Below are positions 1-9,600 of a stretch of DNA of 64,000 nt, piece by piece (within the stretch, counting starts at the first letter, position 1; each line of letters starts with the position of its first letter). A program made the translations under genes and the position numbers. The DNA is from Chitinophaga pinensis (GTDB lineage Bacteria; Bacteroidota; Bacteroidia; NS11-12g; UBA9320): positions 181,382-245,381 of the forward strand of contig CAMDSC010000002.1 in the NCBI GenBank assembly GCA_945907065.1, read 5' to 3'. The notes beneath the pieces are model-generated. The model searched no databases. It saw only the letters and a program-made list of their open reading frames with translations, and was not told where the DNA came from.

Positions 1-735
1 GTTCATGTTTTTGAGTAAAAATGGGTGTATTGAATTATGTGTTAAAAGAAATAATCCATTGCCAGAAGCACTTATTAAACTGGTATCTTTACCAAAGGGT
101 TTAATGTCACTGATCAAAAAACCGGAGGGTAACACACTTTGGTTGATTAGTGTTTTCCATCGCCCATTATTAAATTCAAGTATTCCGCTTTTACCATCTT
201 GCGCAATTATTTTATTGTTATGTTTTTTGAGTGACAACCATGTTGAATTCGGTTTAAAGTAGGTTATTTTATTCTCAGCATATCTGAAAATTATGTCAGA
301 AGCCATAAAGAACACTTCGTTTTCATTTACTTCAATATTCCAGATATCAGCAAATGAATTAACAGACTGTGGGAGTTGGTTCTTTAAAGTTGTGTAAACA
401 AGTCTTCCATTTTTATCCGGAGCGTAATAACCGAACTCGTCCTGAGCACCTGCGAATAACTTTCCATCCGATCCAAATGCAATGGATCTTAAAATAGTTT
501 TATTGGGAACGGGATACAATTGCCAATTAATTCCATTGTAAACCAAAAGTCCTTCATTATTGGCTATAAATACCCTACCGAAATTATCACGCTCAATATC
601 CCAATTTTGAGTACCTGCGGCATACTCTGCTTTAGTGAATACAGATACTTTAACTTTTTCAATGAAAGGTTGACCGAAGGCTGAATTTAGGCAATGTAAG
701 ATTATGTAGGAAATACACAAAGCTTTTCCGACCAA
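1..735 (-). CDS. Beta-propeller sensor/regulator, C-terminally cut by window edge
   Basis: The minus strand is open from about 735 to the left edge and encodes the N-terminal part of a two-component-regulator-propeller (Reg_prop) sensor. Visible blade signatures include NWDIERDNFGRVFIANNEG, an RSIAFGSDGKLFAGAQ strand and a DEFGYY segment, typical of Bacteroidota periplasmic ligand-sensing regulators that end in a Y_Y_Y domain, a membrane helix and a LuxR-type or hybrid kinase output; none of these is in view. No ATG exists in the upstream frame. A TTG at 735 gives a believable signal peptide (VGKALCISYIILHC..., cleavage near AFG-Q), so I chose it, but the start is uncertain. The gene diverges from the glucan operon and is the best candidate for its regulator; that role is inferred. 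Confidence 0.72.
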   Translation of the reverse strand, partial: MVGKALCISYIILHCLNSAFGQPFIEKVKVSVFTKAEYAAGTQNWDIERDNFGRVFIANNEGLLVYNGINWQLYPVPNKTILRSIAFGSDGKLFAGAQDEFGYYAPDKNGRLVYTTLKNQLPQSVNSFADIWNIEVNENEVFFMASDIIFRYAENKITYFKPNSTWLSLKKHNNKIIAQDGKSGILEFNNGRWKTLINQSVLPSGFLISDIKPFGKDTSLISASGNGLFLLTHNSIHPFLLKNMN

Positions 736-840
736 ACGTCTTGATATAATATTTTTAAATATATAGTGTACTATTGTTGTGGTATATTTTGTAAAATTAA
801 TAATAATTGATGGTTGATGTAGTAGAGATGTAGTATTTTT

Positions 841-872
841 TTGGTGAGTGTTCTATCATTCCTATACTTTCG
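841..872 (+). promoter_or_regulatory. Candidate promoter of the glucan operon
   Basis: TTG at 841-843, 21 bases, then TACTTTCG at 865-872 resembles the Bacteroidota TTG-N17-23-TAnnTTTG promoter with one mismatch in the -7 box. A perfect short palindrome (GGTTTTAAACC, 878-888) follows and could be an operator. The rest of 736-977 is AT-rich with no gene seen. Confidence 0.35.
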
Positions 873-956
873 TTTAAGGTTTTAAACCATTTTATTAAAA
901 AATTGTTTTGCATCGCATCAGTTGCAACAAGAATTATAAACCAGTAAAACTAATTT

Positions 957-970
957 AAACGTATTAAAAA
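957..970 (+). repeat. 14-base leader motif, copy 1
   Basis: AAACGTATTAAAAA lies 7 bases before the ATG at 978. An identical 14-mer occurs at 4111-4124 before the next gene. The two genes share no other upstream similarity, so a leader or translation-related role is possible. Confidence 0.5.
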
Positions 971-977
971 ATTAAAT

Positions 978-3900
978 ATGATAAAAAATCTACTTCTGTT
1001 AAGCCTTATGATTTTAGCTTCCTTCATTACATTTGCTCAAAATGGCAAAGTTGAAGTAGTTAAATCAGGCAATGGATTTAAACTCTCAGTTGATGGTAAA
1101 GAAATGTTCATCAATGGAATGAACTGGGATTACTTTCCCATTGGCACCAACTACAATTACAGTTTATGGACTCAATCGGATGATGTAATAATAGCTGCCT
1201 TGGATGGTGAAATGCCCTTGCTTAAAAATATGGGTGTAAACGTTATCCGCCAGTATACCGGTGTTCCGCCAAAATGGGTAAAATATATTTACGAGAATTA
1301 TGGCATATACACCATGCTCAATCACTCGTTTGGCCGTTATGGTTTAACCATTAAAGGCAAGTGGGAACCTAATACCGACTATTCAAATCCGGATGTGAGA
1401 GAAATTTTGCTTAAGGAAACAAAGGAAATGGTTTCACAATACAAAGAAACCCCGGGAGTTTTAGTCTTTTTATTGGGTAATGAAAATAACTATGGTCTAT
1501 TTTGGAGAGGTGCTGAAACCGAGAACATACCAATGGCCGATAGAAAATCTACGCAAGGGGCCAACTTTTTATATAAGTTGTTTAATGAAGCAGTAAAAGA
1601 ATTAAAGGCTATAGATGCAAATCACCCCATGGCTATTTGCAATGGCGACCTTCTTTTTTCTGATATTATTGCCAAAGAGTGTACCGATATAGATATTTTA
1701 GGAATTAATAGTTACCGCGGACTTACGTTTACCGATTTATATGATCGTGTAAAAAAAGAGTTAAATATGCCGGTAATCCTCACTGAATTTGGTTCAGATG
1801 CATTTAACACAATAGCCAATAAGGAAGATCAAGAGTATCAAGCCAAGGTATTGCTGAGCAACTGGAAGGAAATTTATGAGAATACTAATGGAATGGGTAA
1901 AAATGATAACAGTTTAGGTGGTTTCACATTTCAGTTTAGTGATGGCTGGTGGAAGACCGGTCAAACAATCAATTTGGATGAACATGATGCAACCGCATCC
2001 TGGTCCAATGGAGGTTACTCCAACGATTTTGTGAAAGGTGAAAATAATATGAATGAAGAATGGTTTGGAATTTGTGCTAAAGGCCAAACAAATGAACGTG
2101 GCACTTACGAACTTTATCCGCGTGCAGCATATTATGCGCTGCAAAATGTACACAGATATGATCCTTATACCGGAACCGCTGCCACAATTAATGCATTGTT
2201 TAGTGGAATTTCGACAGCAGATGCTGCATTAAAAGCAAGAGGAGATAAGGCTGTGCTTGAATCGAAAGATAAAGGTAAATTGTACTTAAGTAATTTGCAA
2301 GCCAATTTCAATACTTATCAAACCGGAGGAAGCCTCACAACCACTCCAGCAACTGCCAACCCTTCAAATACAACCACATATCCAAGTGGGCAGGGATTTG
2401 ACCACATGCAATCTTTTAATGTAGGGGTAACAGCCAGACCAACGCCTAATATGAAAGCAAATGTTCAGTTTAATGTGCTTGGGAATGTTGCCACCAATCC
2501 AATAGATGAGGTGTTTTATGAAAATAGAGGAAGGCCGGTTACTATTCAAACACCAAGCGGACCTCAACAAATTACTGACAATAACAGAATACAGCTTTAC
2601 AGAGCCGATTATTCATGGGATGCTAAAGAATTTAAGTTAACCGGATTTTATAGAACCGGCCACTATCATTGGGGATATGAAGGCGATTTCTTTGGTCTTT
2701 ACCGGGAGGCCAACTATGGTCCAAACATTGATTTATACAATGGCAATGCCCCCTTTGGATTTGAATTGGAGGGAAAAAAACGTATGAAAGGATTTAAACT
2801 GGCATTTGGTCCTGAATTATGGTGGGGTGCCAACCCGGCTGTGCTTTTAAAGTACAGCAAAAATGTGGCTGGTTTAGATGTAACAGGAATTTTTCATGAG
2901 GATATAACACAGAGAAGTAATATACAAAGTTCTTTTGCCGTTCCGGTGCCAAAAACCAGAAGATTAACCTTAGCCATTGGTAAAAAAATGGAAAAACTTA
3001 CCTTTGATTTAGGTGGAATGTGGGGAGGTCAGCCTCTTAATGGAAGAACCTTTCAACTTATTGAAGACAATACTGTGTATGAAGATAAAATCCAAAGTTC
3101 TGATAATTTTGGAGGAAAGGCAAAGTTAACATACTCCACAGGAGCCATACGTTGGTATGGTCTTGCTTCATACATGGGGCTGGTTGCCAATGGAGGTGTA
3201 GATCAAACAAGAACCTTTACAGGATGGGCACTTAAGGACATAGGAAGTGGAAATATGTACAATGTTTTAACAGGATTTACTTACAATGTAGGGAAAATAC
3301 AAATTGCTCCTAATTTCCTGTATCAAAAACCTTTAGCAGGCCCTATAGGACCTGAATTTGTGGCTCCGGCTCGACCAAGAAATATCTTGGATGATCCTTT
3401 TTCTGTTAGAGGAAATAGAGAAACTGTTGGGGGAGAGCTTTTACTTACCTATGATCCTACGCCAGCTACATGGATGTATGAATGGGACAATGACAGAATG
3501 GAGGATGCTAAATTTGCAATGAGTGCAGGTTTTGTTTACCGACACCTTCCAACGGTTCAGGATGCTGCTATCGGTATTCTCGGAAACGGTCGTACCACCT
3601 TCGTTTTCCCGGGTTCAGCGCCGGCACAGGACCTTTGGGAAGTAAATGCAAGAGTTGTTTCTAAATTAAGTCAATCCTTTGGTATTATTGGAAACCTTTA
3701 TTTTGGAAATGGACAGGCTAATGGAAGTAATACCAGAACCATACGTCGTTATGGTGCTGACATTCGCACTATCTATAAAAAAATGAAACTAAACGCCATT
3801 GTAAAAATTGATGATTGGGGACCCTTTGACTATCACAGAGATTTCAACTTAACATTTCCGCTTCAGTTAATCGGTGATTGGTCGGTAGAAATAGGTAAAC

Positions 3901-4100
3901 CCGATTGGTTTTTGCTACCAGGCACCAGACTTGGTGTACGAGGAACTTACCGTACACTTGATAGATACTCGAATAGATATTCACCAATTGAAACATTAAA
4001 TTACTTAGGACAGTTTGTTCCTGATCCAAATGCAATCGGTTTTCCTAATGGAAACGAATGGGAATTTAGAACCTACATTCAAATAAATATCAATAATTAA
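978..4100 (+). CDS. Clan GH-A glycosidase fused to outer-membrane beta-barrel
   Basis: A 1040-residue exported protein. A signal peptide (about 1-20, ending TFAQ) is followed by a TIM-barrel glycosidase like the catalytic core of GH2 (about 25-395), with acid/base Glu169 in LLGNENN and nucleophile Glu270 in LTEFG. From about 435 to the C-terminus the sequence changes to alternating amphipathic strands rich in aromatic residues, Gly and Asn, with many short turns and no hydrophobic helix, as in a porin-like outer-membrane barrel. The GH2 sugar-binding and sandwich domains are absent. It is the first gene of a run with a laminarinase and a glucan-binding lipoprotein, so beta-glucan is the likely substrate. 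The barrel may replace SusC for uptake; this is inference. GH family assignment beyond clan GH-A is uncertain (GH2-like, GH5-like or GH158-like). Confidence 0.75.
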   Translation: MIKNLLLLSLMILASFITFAQNGKVEVVKSGNGFKLSVDGKEMFINGMNWDYFPIGTNYNYSLWTQSDDVIIAALDGEMPLLKNMGVNVIRQYTGVPPKWVKYIYENYGIYTMLNHSFGRYGLTIKGKWEPNTDYSNPDVREILLKETKEMVSQYKETPGVLVFLLGNENNYGLFWRGAETENIPMADRKSTQGANFLYKLFNEAVKELKAIDANHPMAICNGDLLFSDIIAKECTDIDILGINSYRGLTFTDLYDRVKKELNMPVILTEFGSDAFNTIANKEDQEYQAKVLLSNWKEIYENTNGMGKNDNSLGGFTFQFSDGWWKTGQTINLDEHDATASWSNGGYSNDFVKGENNMNEEWFGICAKGQTNERGTYELYPRAAYYALQNVHRYDPYTGTAATINALFSGISTADAALKARGDKAVLESKDKGKLYLSNLQANFNTYQTGGSLTTTPATANPSNTTTYPSGQGFDHMQSFNVGVTARPTPNMKANVQFNVLGNVATNPIDEVFYENRGRPVTIQTPSGPQQITDNNRIQLYRADYSWDAKEFKLTGFYRTGHYHWGYEGDFFGLYREANYGPNIDLYNGNAPFGFELEGKKRMKGFKLAFGPELWWGANPAVLLKYSKNVAGLDVTGIFHEDITQRSNIQSSFAVPVPKTRRLTLAIGKKMEKLTFDLGGMWGGQPLNGRTFQLIEDNTVYEDKIQSSDNFGGKAKLTYSTGAIRWYGLASYMGLVANGGVDQTRTFTGWALKDIGSGNMYNVLTGFTYNVGKIQIAPNFLYQKPLAGPIGPEFVAPARPRNILDDPFSVRGNRETVGGELLLTYDPTPATWMYEWDNDRMEDAKFAMSAGFVYRHLPTVQDAAIGILGNGRTTFVFPGSAPAQDLWEVNARVVSKLSQSFGIIGNLYFGNGQANGSNTRTIRRYGADIRTIYKKMKLNAIVKIDDWGPFDYHRDFNLTFPLQLIGDWSVEIGKPDWFLLPGTRLGVRGTYRTLDRYSNRYSPIETLNYLGQFVPDPNAIGFPNGNEWEFRTYIQININN

Positions 4101-4110
4101 TGAAGTTTTA

Positions 4111-4124
4111 AAACGTATTAAAAA
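4111..4124 (+). repeat. 14-base leader motif, copy 2
   Basis: Identical to 957-970 and placed 8 bases before the ATG at 4133, inside the short gap after the fused barrel gene. Confidence 0.5.
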
Positions 4125-4132
4125 CGAGAAAA

Positions 4133-5539
4133 ATGAAAATTATAATTATACATACTATAAAAATAAGTCTTTTGGCCGCAATTTTAATTGCCCAAACAGG
4201 TTGTGAAAGAAAACTATCGGATGACGCAGTATTGCCATCCTTTGGGACAACCGGTGAAATTTTTACGGATAACTTTATTGGCTTAGGGTCCAATTTTTAT
4301 TTCCCATTTGCCGATGCAAAGCCGGATGTTTTTTCGGTGGATATGAATGAGGGGTACAAAAGCAGTTCATCCATAAGGATAGACGTTCCTAATGCTACGG
4401 ATCCTACCGGCGGTTATGCAGGGGCCATCTTTAGAGTGGAAGGCGCAGGTAGAAATCTTACCGGTTATGATGCACTCACGTTTTATGTAAAAGCTTCAAC
4501 CGGCATAAAACTTGGCGAAGTGGGATTTGGAATAGATTACCTTGGGGACAAGACTCGAGTTTCGACCCAAAATGTTAATGTAGGAACTAATTGGACAAAA
4601 GTAATTGTCCCCATTCCTGATCCTTCTAAGCTTGTAAATGAAAGAGGTGTCTTTTGGTTTGCTGCCGGAACACAAGGAACAGCCGGTTCAGGATACGCAC
4701 TTTGGTTTGATGAAATAAAATTTGAAAAGTTGGGGACCGTAGGAAAACCAACTTCAACTATTGTAAATGGCGTAACAACTACTGTTAAAACATTTATAGG
4801 TTCTTCTATCAATCTAACAGGGTTAAACCATGTTTATAACCTTGTAAACGGAACAGATATCGTTGTGAATTCTACTGCTGTTTATTATGAGTTCAAAAGC
4901 TCGAACCCTGCTGTGGCTGCTGTAAATGATTCCGGAGTAGTGAAAGTTTTTGCAAGCGGAACTGCAGAAATAACGGCTACTGTTAAGGGAGTACCTGCCA
5001 AGGGTAAATTAATTATTGAATCGAAAGGAGATTTTCCGGGAGCACCGGGTCCTACAAGGCCTCAGAGCGATGTGAAATCTATTTTCAGTGATGCATATAC
5101 CAATGAAACGGAGAGCAATTTTACACCCGGATTTGGAGGGTCTACAACCTTGACCGACATCCTGGTTACCAGCAAGGGCAAAGTGCTTCAATACACCAAT
5201 AATAATTATACCGGAATAATGTTTGCAAACCCGGTAGATGCTTCAAGCCTTGGGTTTTTGCACATAGATGCCTATGTTGAGAATGCTGCAACTAGTATCG
5301 GAATTCAAATTAGAGATATCGGTGGAAATAAACTCATTGAAACAGATGTAAATACCGGTAATCCTATAGGGGACGATAAAGATAATAGATCCAGTTTGTC
5401 CGGTTTTCAAGCGGGTGTTTGGAAATCGTTTGACATTCCTTTGAATGGTGGTATTTTGAACCAAAAAAGCAACCTGGGAGCCATTATTATTACAGGAGGA
5501 ACTCTCTTTTACATAGACAACATTTATTTCTACAAATAA
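4133..5539 (+). CDS. Surface glycan-binding lipoprotein with Ig-like middle domain
   Basis: A 468-residue lipoprotein. The lipobox ends at Cys24 (IAQTGC) and acidic residues follow (SDD), which in Bacteroidota favours surface export. Three parts are visible: a beta-sandwich resembling carbohydrate-binding modules (about 40-200, with SIRIDV, YDALTFYVKAS and ALWFDEIKFE strands); a bacterial Ig-like Big_2 domain (about 225-300, SSNPAVAAVNDSGVV); and a second beta-sandwich (about 315-468) ending in FYIDNIYFYK. No catalytic motif is seen. It starts 32 bases after the fused barrel gene and ends 37 bases before the GH16 gene, so it is probably cotranscribed and acts as the glycan-capture protein of the system, a role otherwise filled by SusD/SusE-type proteins. 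The ligand is inferred to be beta-1,3-glucan. Confidence 0.68.
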   Translation: MKIIIIHTIKISLLAAILIAQTGCERKLSDDAVLPSFGTTGEIFTDNFIGLGSNFYFPFADAKPDVFSVDMNEGYKSSSSIRIDVPNATDPTGGYAGAIFRVEGAGRNLTGYDALTFYVKASTGIKLGEVGFGIDYLGDKTRVSTQNVNVGTNWTKVIVPIPDPSKLVNERGVFWFAAGTQGTAGSGYALWFDEIKFEKLGTVGKPTSTIVNGVTTTVKTFIGSSINLTGLNHVYNLVNGTDIVVNSTAVYYEFKSSNPAVAAVNDSGVVKVFASGTAEITATVKGVPAKGKLIIESKGDFPGAPGPTRPQSDVKSIFSDAYTNETESNFTPGFGGSTTLTDILVTSKGKVLQYTNNNYTGIMFANPVDASSLGFLHIDAYVENAATSIGIQIRDIGGNKLIETDVNTGNPIGDDKDNRSSLSGFQAGVWKSFDIPLNGGILNQKSNLGAIIITGGTLFYIDNIYFYK

Positions 5540-5576
5540 GATCTTAAAAAGTACAAATTTTTTAAAGGAAAATTCC

Positions 5577-6392
5577 ATGAACAAAACATTTAAAACAATA
5601 CTTTTTGCAACGCTGGTTGCTATAATGGCAGGTTGTGACATAGAACCTAAACAAACCTTGCCGGATAGAAGCTACGAATTAGTTTGGAGTGATGAGTTTG
5701 ACGGTGATTCGGGTACAGCGCTTAATGCTGCAAAATGGGCATATGACCTGGGTACCGGTCAAAACGGCTGGGGAAATAACGAGCTTCAAACCTACACCAA
5801 TAAACCTGAAAATATATCCTTGGATGGGAAAGGCCATTTAAAAATTACCGCATTAAAGGATGGTTCCGGGCAATATACCTCCGCTCGCATCAATACGGAT
5901 GGTATATACTCACAACAATATGGCAGATTTGAAGCTCGAATTAAAACCCCGACAGGAACCGGAATGTGGCCTGCCTTTTGGATGTTAGGGAGTAATAGAA
6001 AAACTGTAGGATGGCCTCAATGTGGAGAAATTGATATCATGGAACAAAGAGGAAAGTTTTCGAATATTACACTAAGCACCGTTCACGGACCGGGTTATGC
6101 CGGTGGACTAGCACTATCAAAATCCTACGGACTTCAGAATGATAGATTTGATAACGATTTTAACCTTTATGCAGCAGAGTGGGGTGAAAACTATGTGGAT
6201 TTTTTTGTAAATGATTATCTTTTTGCAAGAATTACACCTCAAGATACACCTAATGAGTGGGTTTTCGATCAGCCCTTTTATTTACTGTTGAATGTGGCCG
6301 TTGGAGGAAATTTTGGCGGTCCGCCTAATAACAATACGCCTTTTCCAGGTACTATGACAATCGATTATGTGAGAGCTTACAAGGATAAGTAG
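5577..6392 (+). CDS. GH16 endo-beta-1,3-glucanase (laminarinase) lipoprotein
   Basis: A 271-residue lipoprotein (lipobox IMAGC, Cys20) with a single GH16 beta-jelly-roll domain. The catalytic signature GEIDIMEQ places the nucleophile at Glu151, the assisting Asp at 153 and the acid/base at Glu156. This is the beta-bulge form usual in laminarinases and lichenases. Supporting motifs are LVWSDEFDG near the N-terminus, MWPAFWMLG, and LLLNVAVGGNFGG near the C-terminus. Family members cut internal beta-1,3 (or mixed 1,3/1,4) glucan bonds. The length is that of a bare catalytic domain; the carbohydrate-binding part may be supplied by the lipoprotein encoded just upstream. It should start degradation at the cell surface or in the periplasm. 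Confidence 0.9.
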   Translation: MNKTFKTILFATLVAIMAGCDIEPKQTLPDRSYELVWSDEFDGDSGTALNAAKWAYDLGTGQNGWGNNELQTYTNKPENISLDGKGHLKITALKDGSGQYTSARINTDGIYSQQYGRFEARIKTPTGTGMWPAFWMLGSNRKTVGWPQCGEIDIMEQRGKFSNITLSTVHGPGYAGGLALSKSYGLQNDRFDNDFNLYAAEWGENYVDFFVNDYLFARITPQDTPNEWVFDQPFYLLLNVAVGGNFGGPPNNNTPFPGTMTIDYVRAYKDK

Positions 6393-6574
6393 TTTATCTA
6401 AGTTGTTAGAATTATAAACTCTTTGAAATTAGCCAAGGTTTTAATTTGCCTTTTTTGTATGCAATTAAATTTTAACCCCGGCTACGCTGAATCAAAACCC
6501 ACAAAGCAGTACTCCGAAATAACTAAACTGTCAATTTAAAAAGCGATCGTAAAGTAATGTAATCAATGAGAGTT

Positions 6575-6600
6575 CCGGTGATAAAACTAGTTTTCATCGG
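6575..6600 (+). promoter_or_regulatory. Hairpin between GH16 and phosphorylase genes
   Basis: An imperfect stem (CCGGTG pairing with CATCGG, a two-base bulge, then AAAA pairing with TTTT around CTAG) sits in the 252-base gap 6393-6644. There is no U-tract, so it is not a classic terminator. It could be an operator or an mRNA stability element. I see no gene in this gap. Confidence 0.35.
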
Positions 6601-6644
6601 TATTTATAAGCGCAACCAATATAATTATAGAGAAATAGACAAAA

Positions 6645-9600
6645 ATGTCAGGCCAAAAACAAGTAAATGAAGAAACTCCTGTAGAAATTACACGATTAAA
6701 AATAGAAGGAGAAAATTTTTATTGTATTTCTAATTTTGATGAAATGCGTCCGTTTTTAATGAGCATAGTAAGTGATAATAATCATTGGATGTTTATCTCA
6801 AGCAATGGAGCACTTACAGCCGGCCGAAAGAATGCTGAATATGCATTATTTCCATACTATACAGTCGATAAAATTACAGAGTCCTTTGACACAACAGGTG
6901 GAAAGTCTATTTTTCAGATTATCCGTAACAGTGAAACCCATATATGGGAACCTTTTTCTGAACGGAATGCTGGTTTGTATAAAACAAGTAGAAATTTGTA
7001 CAAAAACGCCCTAGGTAATAAAATTATTTTTGAAGAAATTAATCACGACTTTGAACTTACCTTCCGATATGAGTGGAACACAAGCGGTATCTATGGATTT
7101 ATTCGTAAATCATCCTTAGAAAATAAAAGCGACAAAGATTTAACCATCCATATCCTCGATGGCATTCAAAACATAATGCCTGACGGTGTAAGCAGTGATT
7201 TGCAGAACGCCTCAAGTAATCTGGTAGATGCCTATAAACGCAATGAACTAAACATTGAATCAGGTATGGGTATTTTTGCTCTTAGTGCTATCATCGTAGA
7301 CAAGGCTGAGCCGAGTGAAGCTCTAAAAGCCAATGTGGCTTATTCCATTGGCTTGGATAATCCAACATATCTTCTTTCTTCCTTACAATTGAATAATTTT
7401 AGAAAGGGTCTTCCTGTTGCGCAGGAAGAAGATATAAAAGCAGAAAGGGCTGCTTATTTTATAAACAAAGAAATAACCTTAGCTCCCCATAGCAAAAAAA
7501 ACTGGCTTATTGTTGCCGATGTAAATCAAAGTCAATCTGATGCGGTAGCACTAATTAAAGCGATAGAAACCAATAAAGCGTTAAAAAAACAGATTGAGGA
7601 GGATATCGAACTTGGATCCAAACAATTGATTGAACTCAATGCATCCTCAGATAGCTTGCAATTATCAGCAGATGTTTTTAGAGATACGCGTCATTTTTCC
7701 AATACCCTGTTCAATATTATGCGTGGTGGCGTTTTTGATTTCAATTACCAAATCGAAAAATGGGATTTGTCCAATTACCTTGCTGCGGCCAATAAAGAGG
7801 TTTATAAAAATAACAAAAAGTTATTAAATAGCTTAGATGATTCCTTCAGTGTTTTTTCCTTAGAAAAATTAACGAAACAATGTGAAGATAAAAATTTCAG
7901 GCGACTGTGCACAGAGTACATGCCCCTCAAATTTAGCCGAAGACACGGAGATCCAAGTAGACCATGGAATAAATTTTCTATTAACACTCGCAGTGAAATA
8001 GACCATTCAAAAATTCTGGATTTCGAGGGTAATTGGAGAGATATTTTTCAAAATTGGGAGGCTTTAGCTATTTCATACCCTGCTTTTACAAAAAGTATGA
8101 TTCACAGGTTTTTGAATGCGAGCACGTTTGAAGGGTACAATCCTTACAGGATAACCAAAGGTGGTTTTGATTGGGAAACAGTAGAACATAACAACCCCTG
8201 GTCTTACATCGGCTATTGGGGAGATCATCAGATAATTTACTTGCTCAAATTATTAGAGATCAATGAGAAATATTACCCGGGCCAATTAAGTGAATACCTC
8301 AATAAAGACCTGTTTGTATATGCCAACTTACCCTACAGGATAAAAAACTACAAAGAAATTTTAAAAAACTCCAAGGACACTATTGAATTTGACGAAAAAC
8401 TTGATGCTAAAATCAGGAAAAATCGTGAAACTATGGGATCAGATGCTGCGCTTTTGGTCGCACAAAACGACAAAATTTATTCGGTTAATTTTATAGAAAA
8501 AATATTAGCAACCGTTCTTTCCAAGCTTTCCAATTTTATACCGGAGGGCGGAATTTGGATGAATACTCAACGTCCGGAATGGAACGATGCCAATAATGCA
8601 CTGGTAGGTAATGGGGTTTCCATGGTTACGCTAAACTACCTGCACAGATTTCTCGAATTTTTTGGAAAACTAATAGAACAAACCACTCATGACCGTGTAG
8701 AATTATCCAATGAGTTAATCATATTCTTTAAAAAAATACAAGCAACCTTTGATAAATATGAGTATCTGCTAAAAGATGATATAGGCGATGTACATCGAAA
8801 AGAAATACTGGATAGTCTTGGGCTAGCTGCAAGCAATTATAGAGAACATATATATAATAAGGGGTTTTGGGGTGAGAAAAGGACTATTTCTTACCGCAGA
8901 CTCAGAAGTTTTGTTAAAGTTAGTCTCAGATTTATTGAACATACCATCAAAGCCAATAAGCGGGATGACCATATGTATCACTCCTATAATTTGATGACCG
9001 TTAAAAGCGATAAGGAGATTTCTATTTCTTCCCTCCCTGAAATGCTTGAAGGTCAAGTTGCCGTGTTAAGCTCAGGTTTTTTATCGCCTGAAAATGCTAT
9101 AAAACTATTGGACAGTATGAAGAACAGTGCGCTCTTTCGTCCGGATCAATACAGTTATTTACTTTATCCTAACAAGCAGCTCCCTAAATTTTTAGAGAAA
9201 AATAGAATTCCCAAGGAGGCGGTAAGTAGCTCAAAACTTCTTACAGAAATGGTAAAAGTTGGTGATAAATCACTGATAGAACAGGATATAAAAGGGGAGT
9301 ATCATTTTAACGGTAAGTTTAAAAATGCTTTTGATTTGAACAAAGCCTTAGAAATATTAGAGGAAACCCATTTTGCTCCCTTGGGCAAACAGGAAATAAA
9401 ACACATTCTAAATACCTTTGAATTGGTGTTCAACCATAAGGCATTTACCGGGCGTTCAGGAACATTCTATGGTTACGAGGGACTCGGTTCGATCTATTGG
9501 CATATGGTTTCTAAACTACAACTGTCAGTGCAAGAAGTTTGTCTTAGAGCGGTGGAAAACGAAGAAAGCCCTGCAGTAATAGGCAGACTTTTGGAGCATT

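Noticed and set aside
5..262. 85-residue plus-strand frame at the left edge
   Set aside because: It lies opposite the open minus-strand propeller gene, which has clear family motifs; the plus frame is a shadow.
4537..4812. Minus-strand 91-residue frame inside the glycan-binding lipoprotein gene
   Set aside because: It overlaps a well-supported plus-strand gene and has no signal, motif or promoter of its own.
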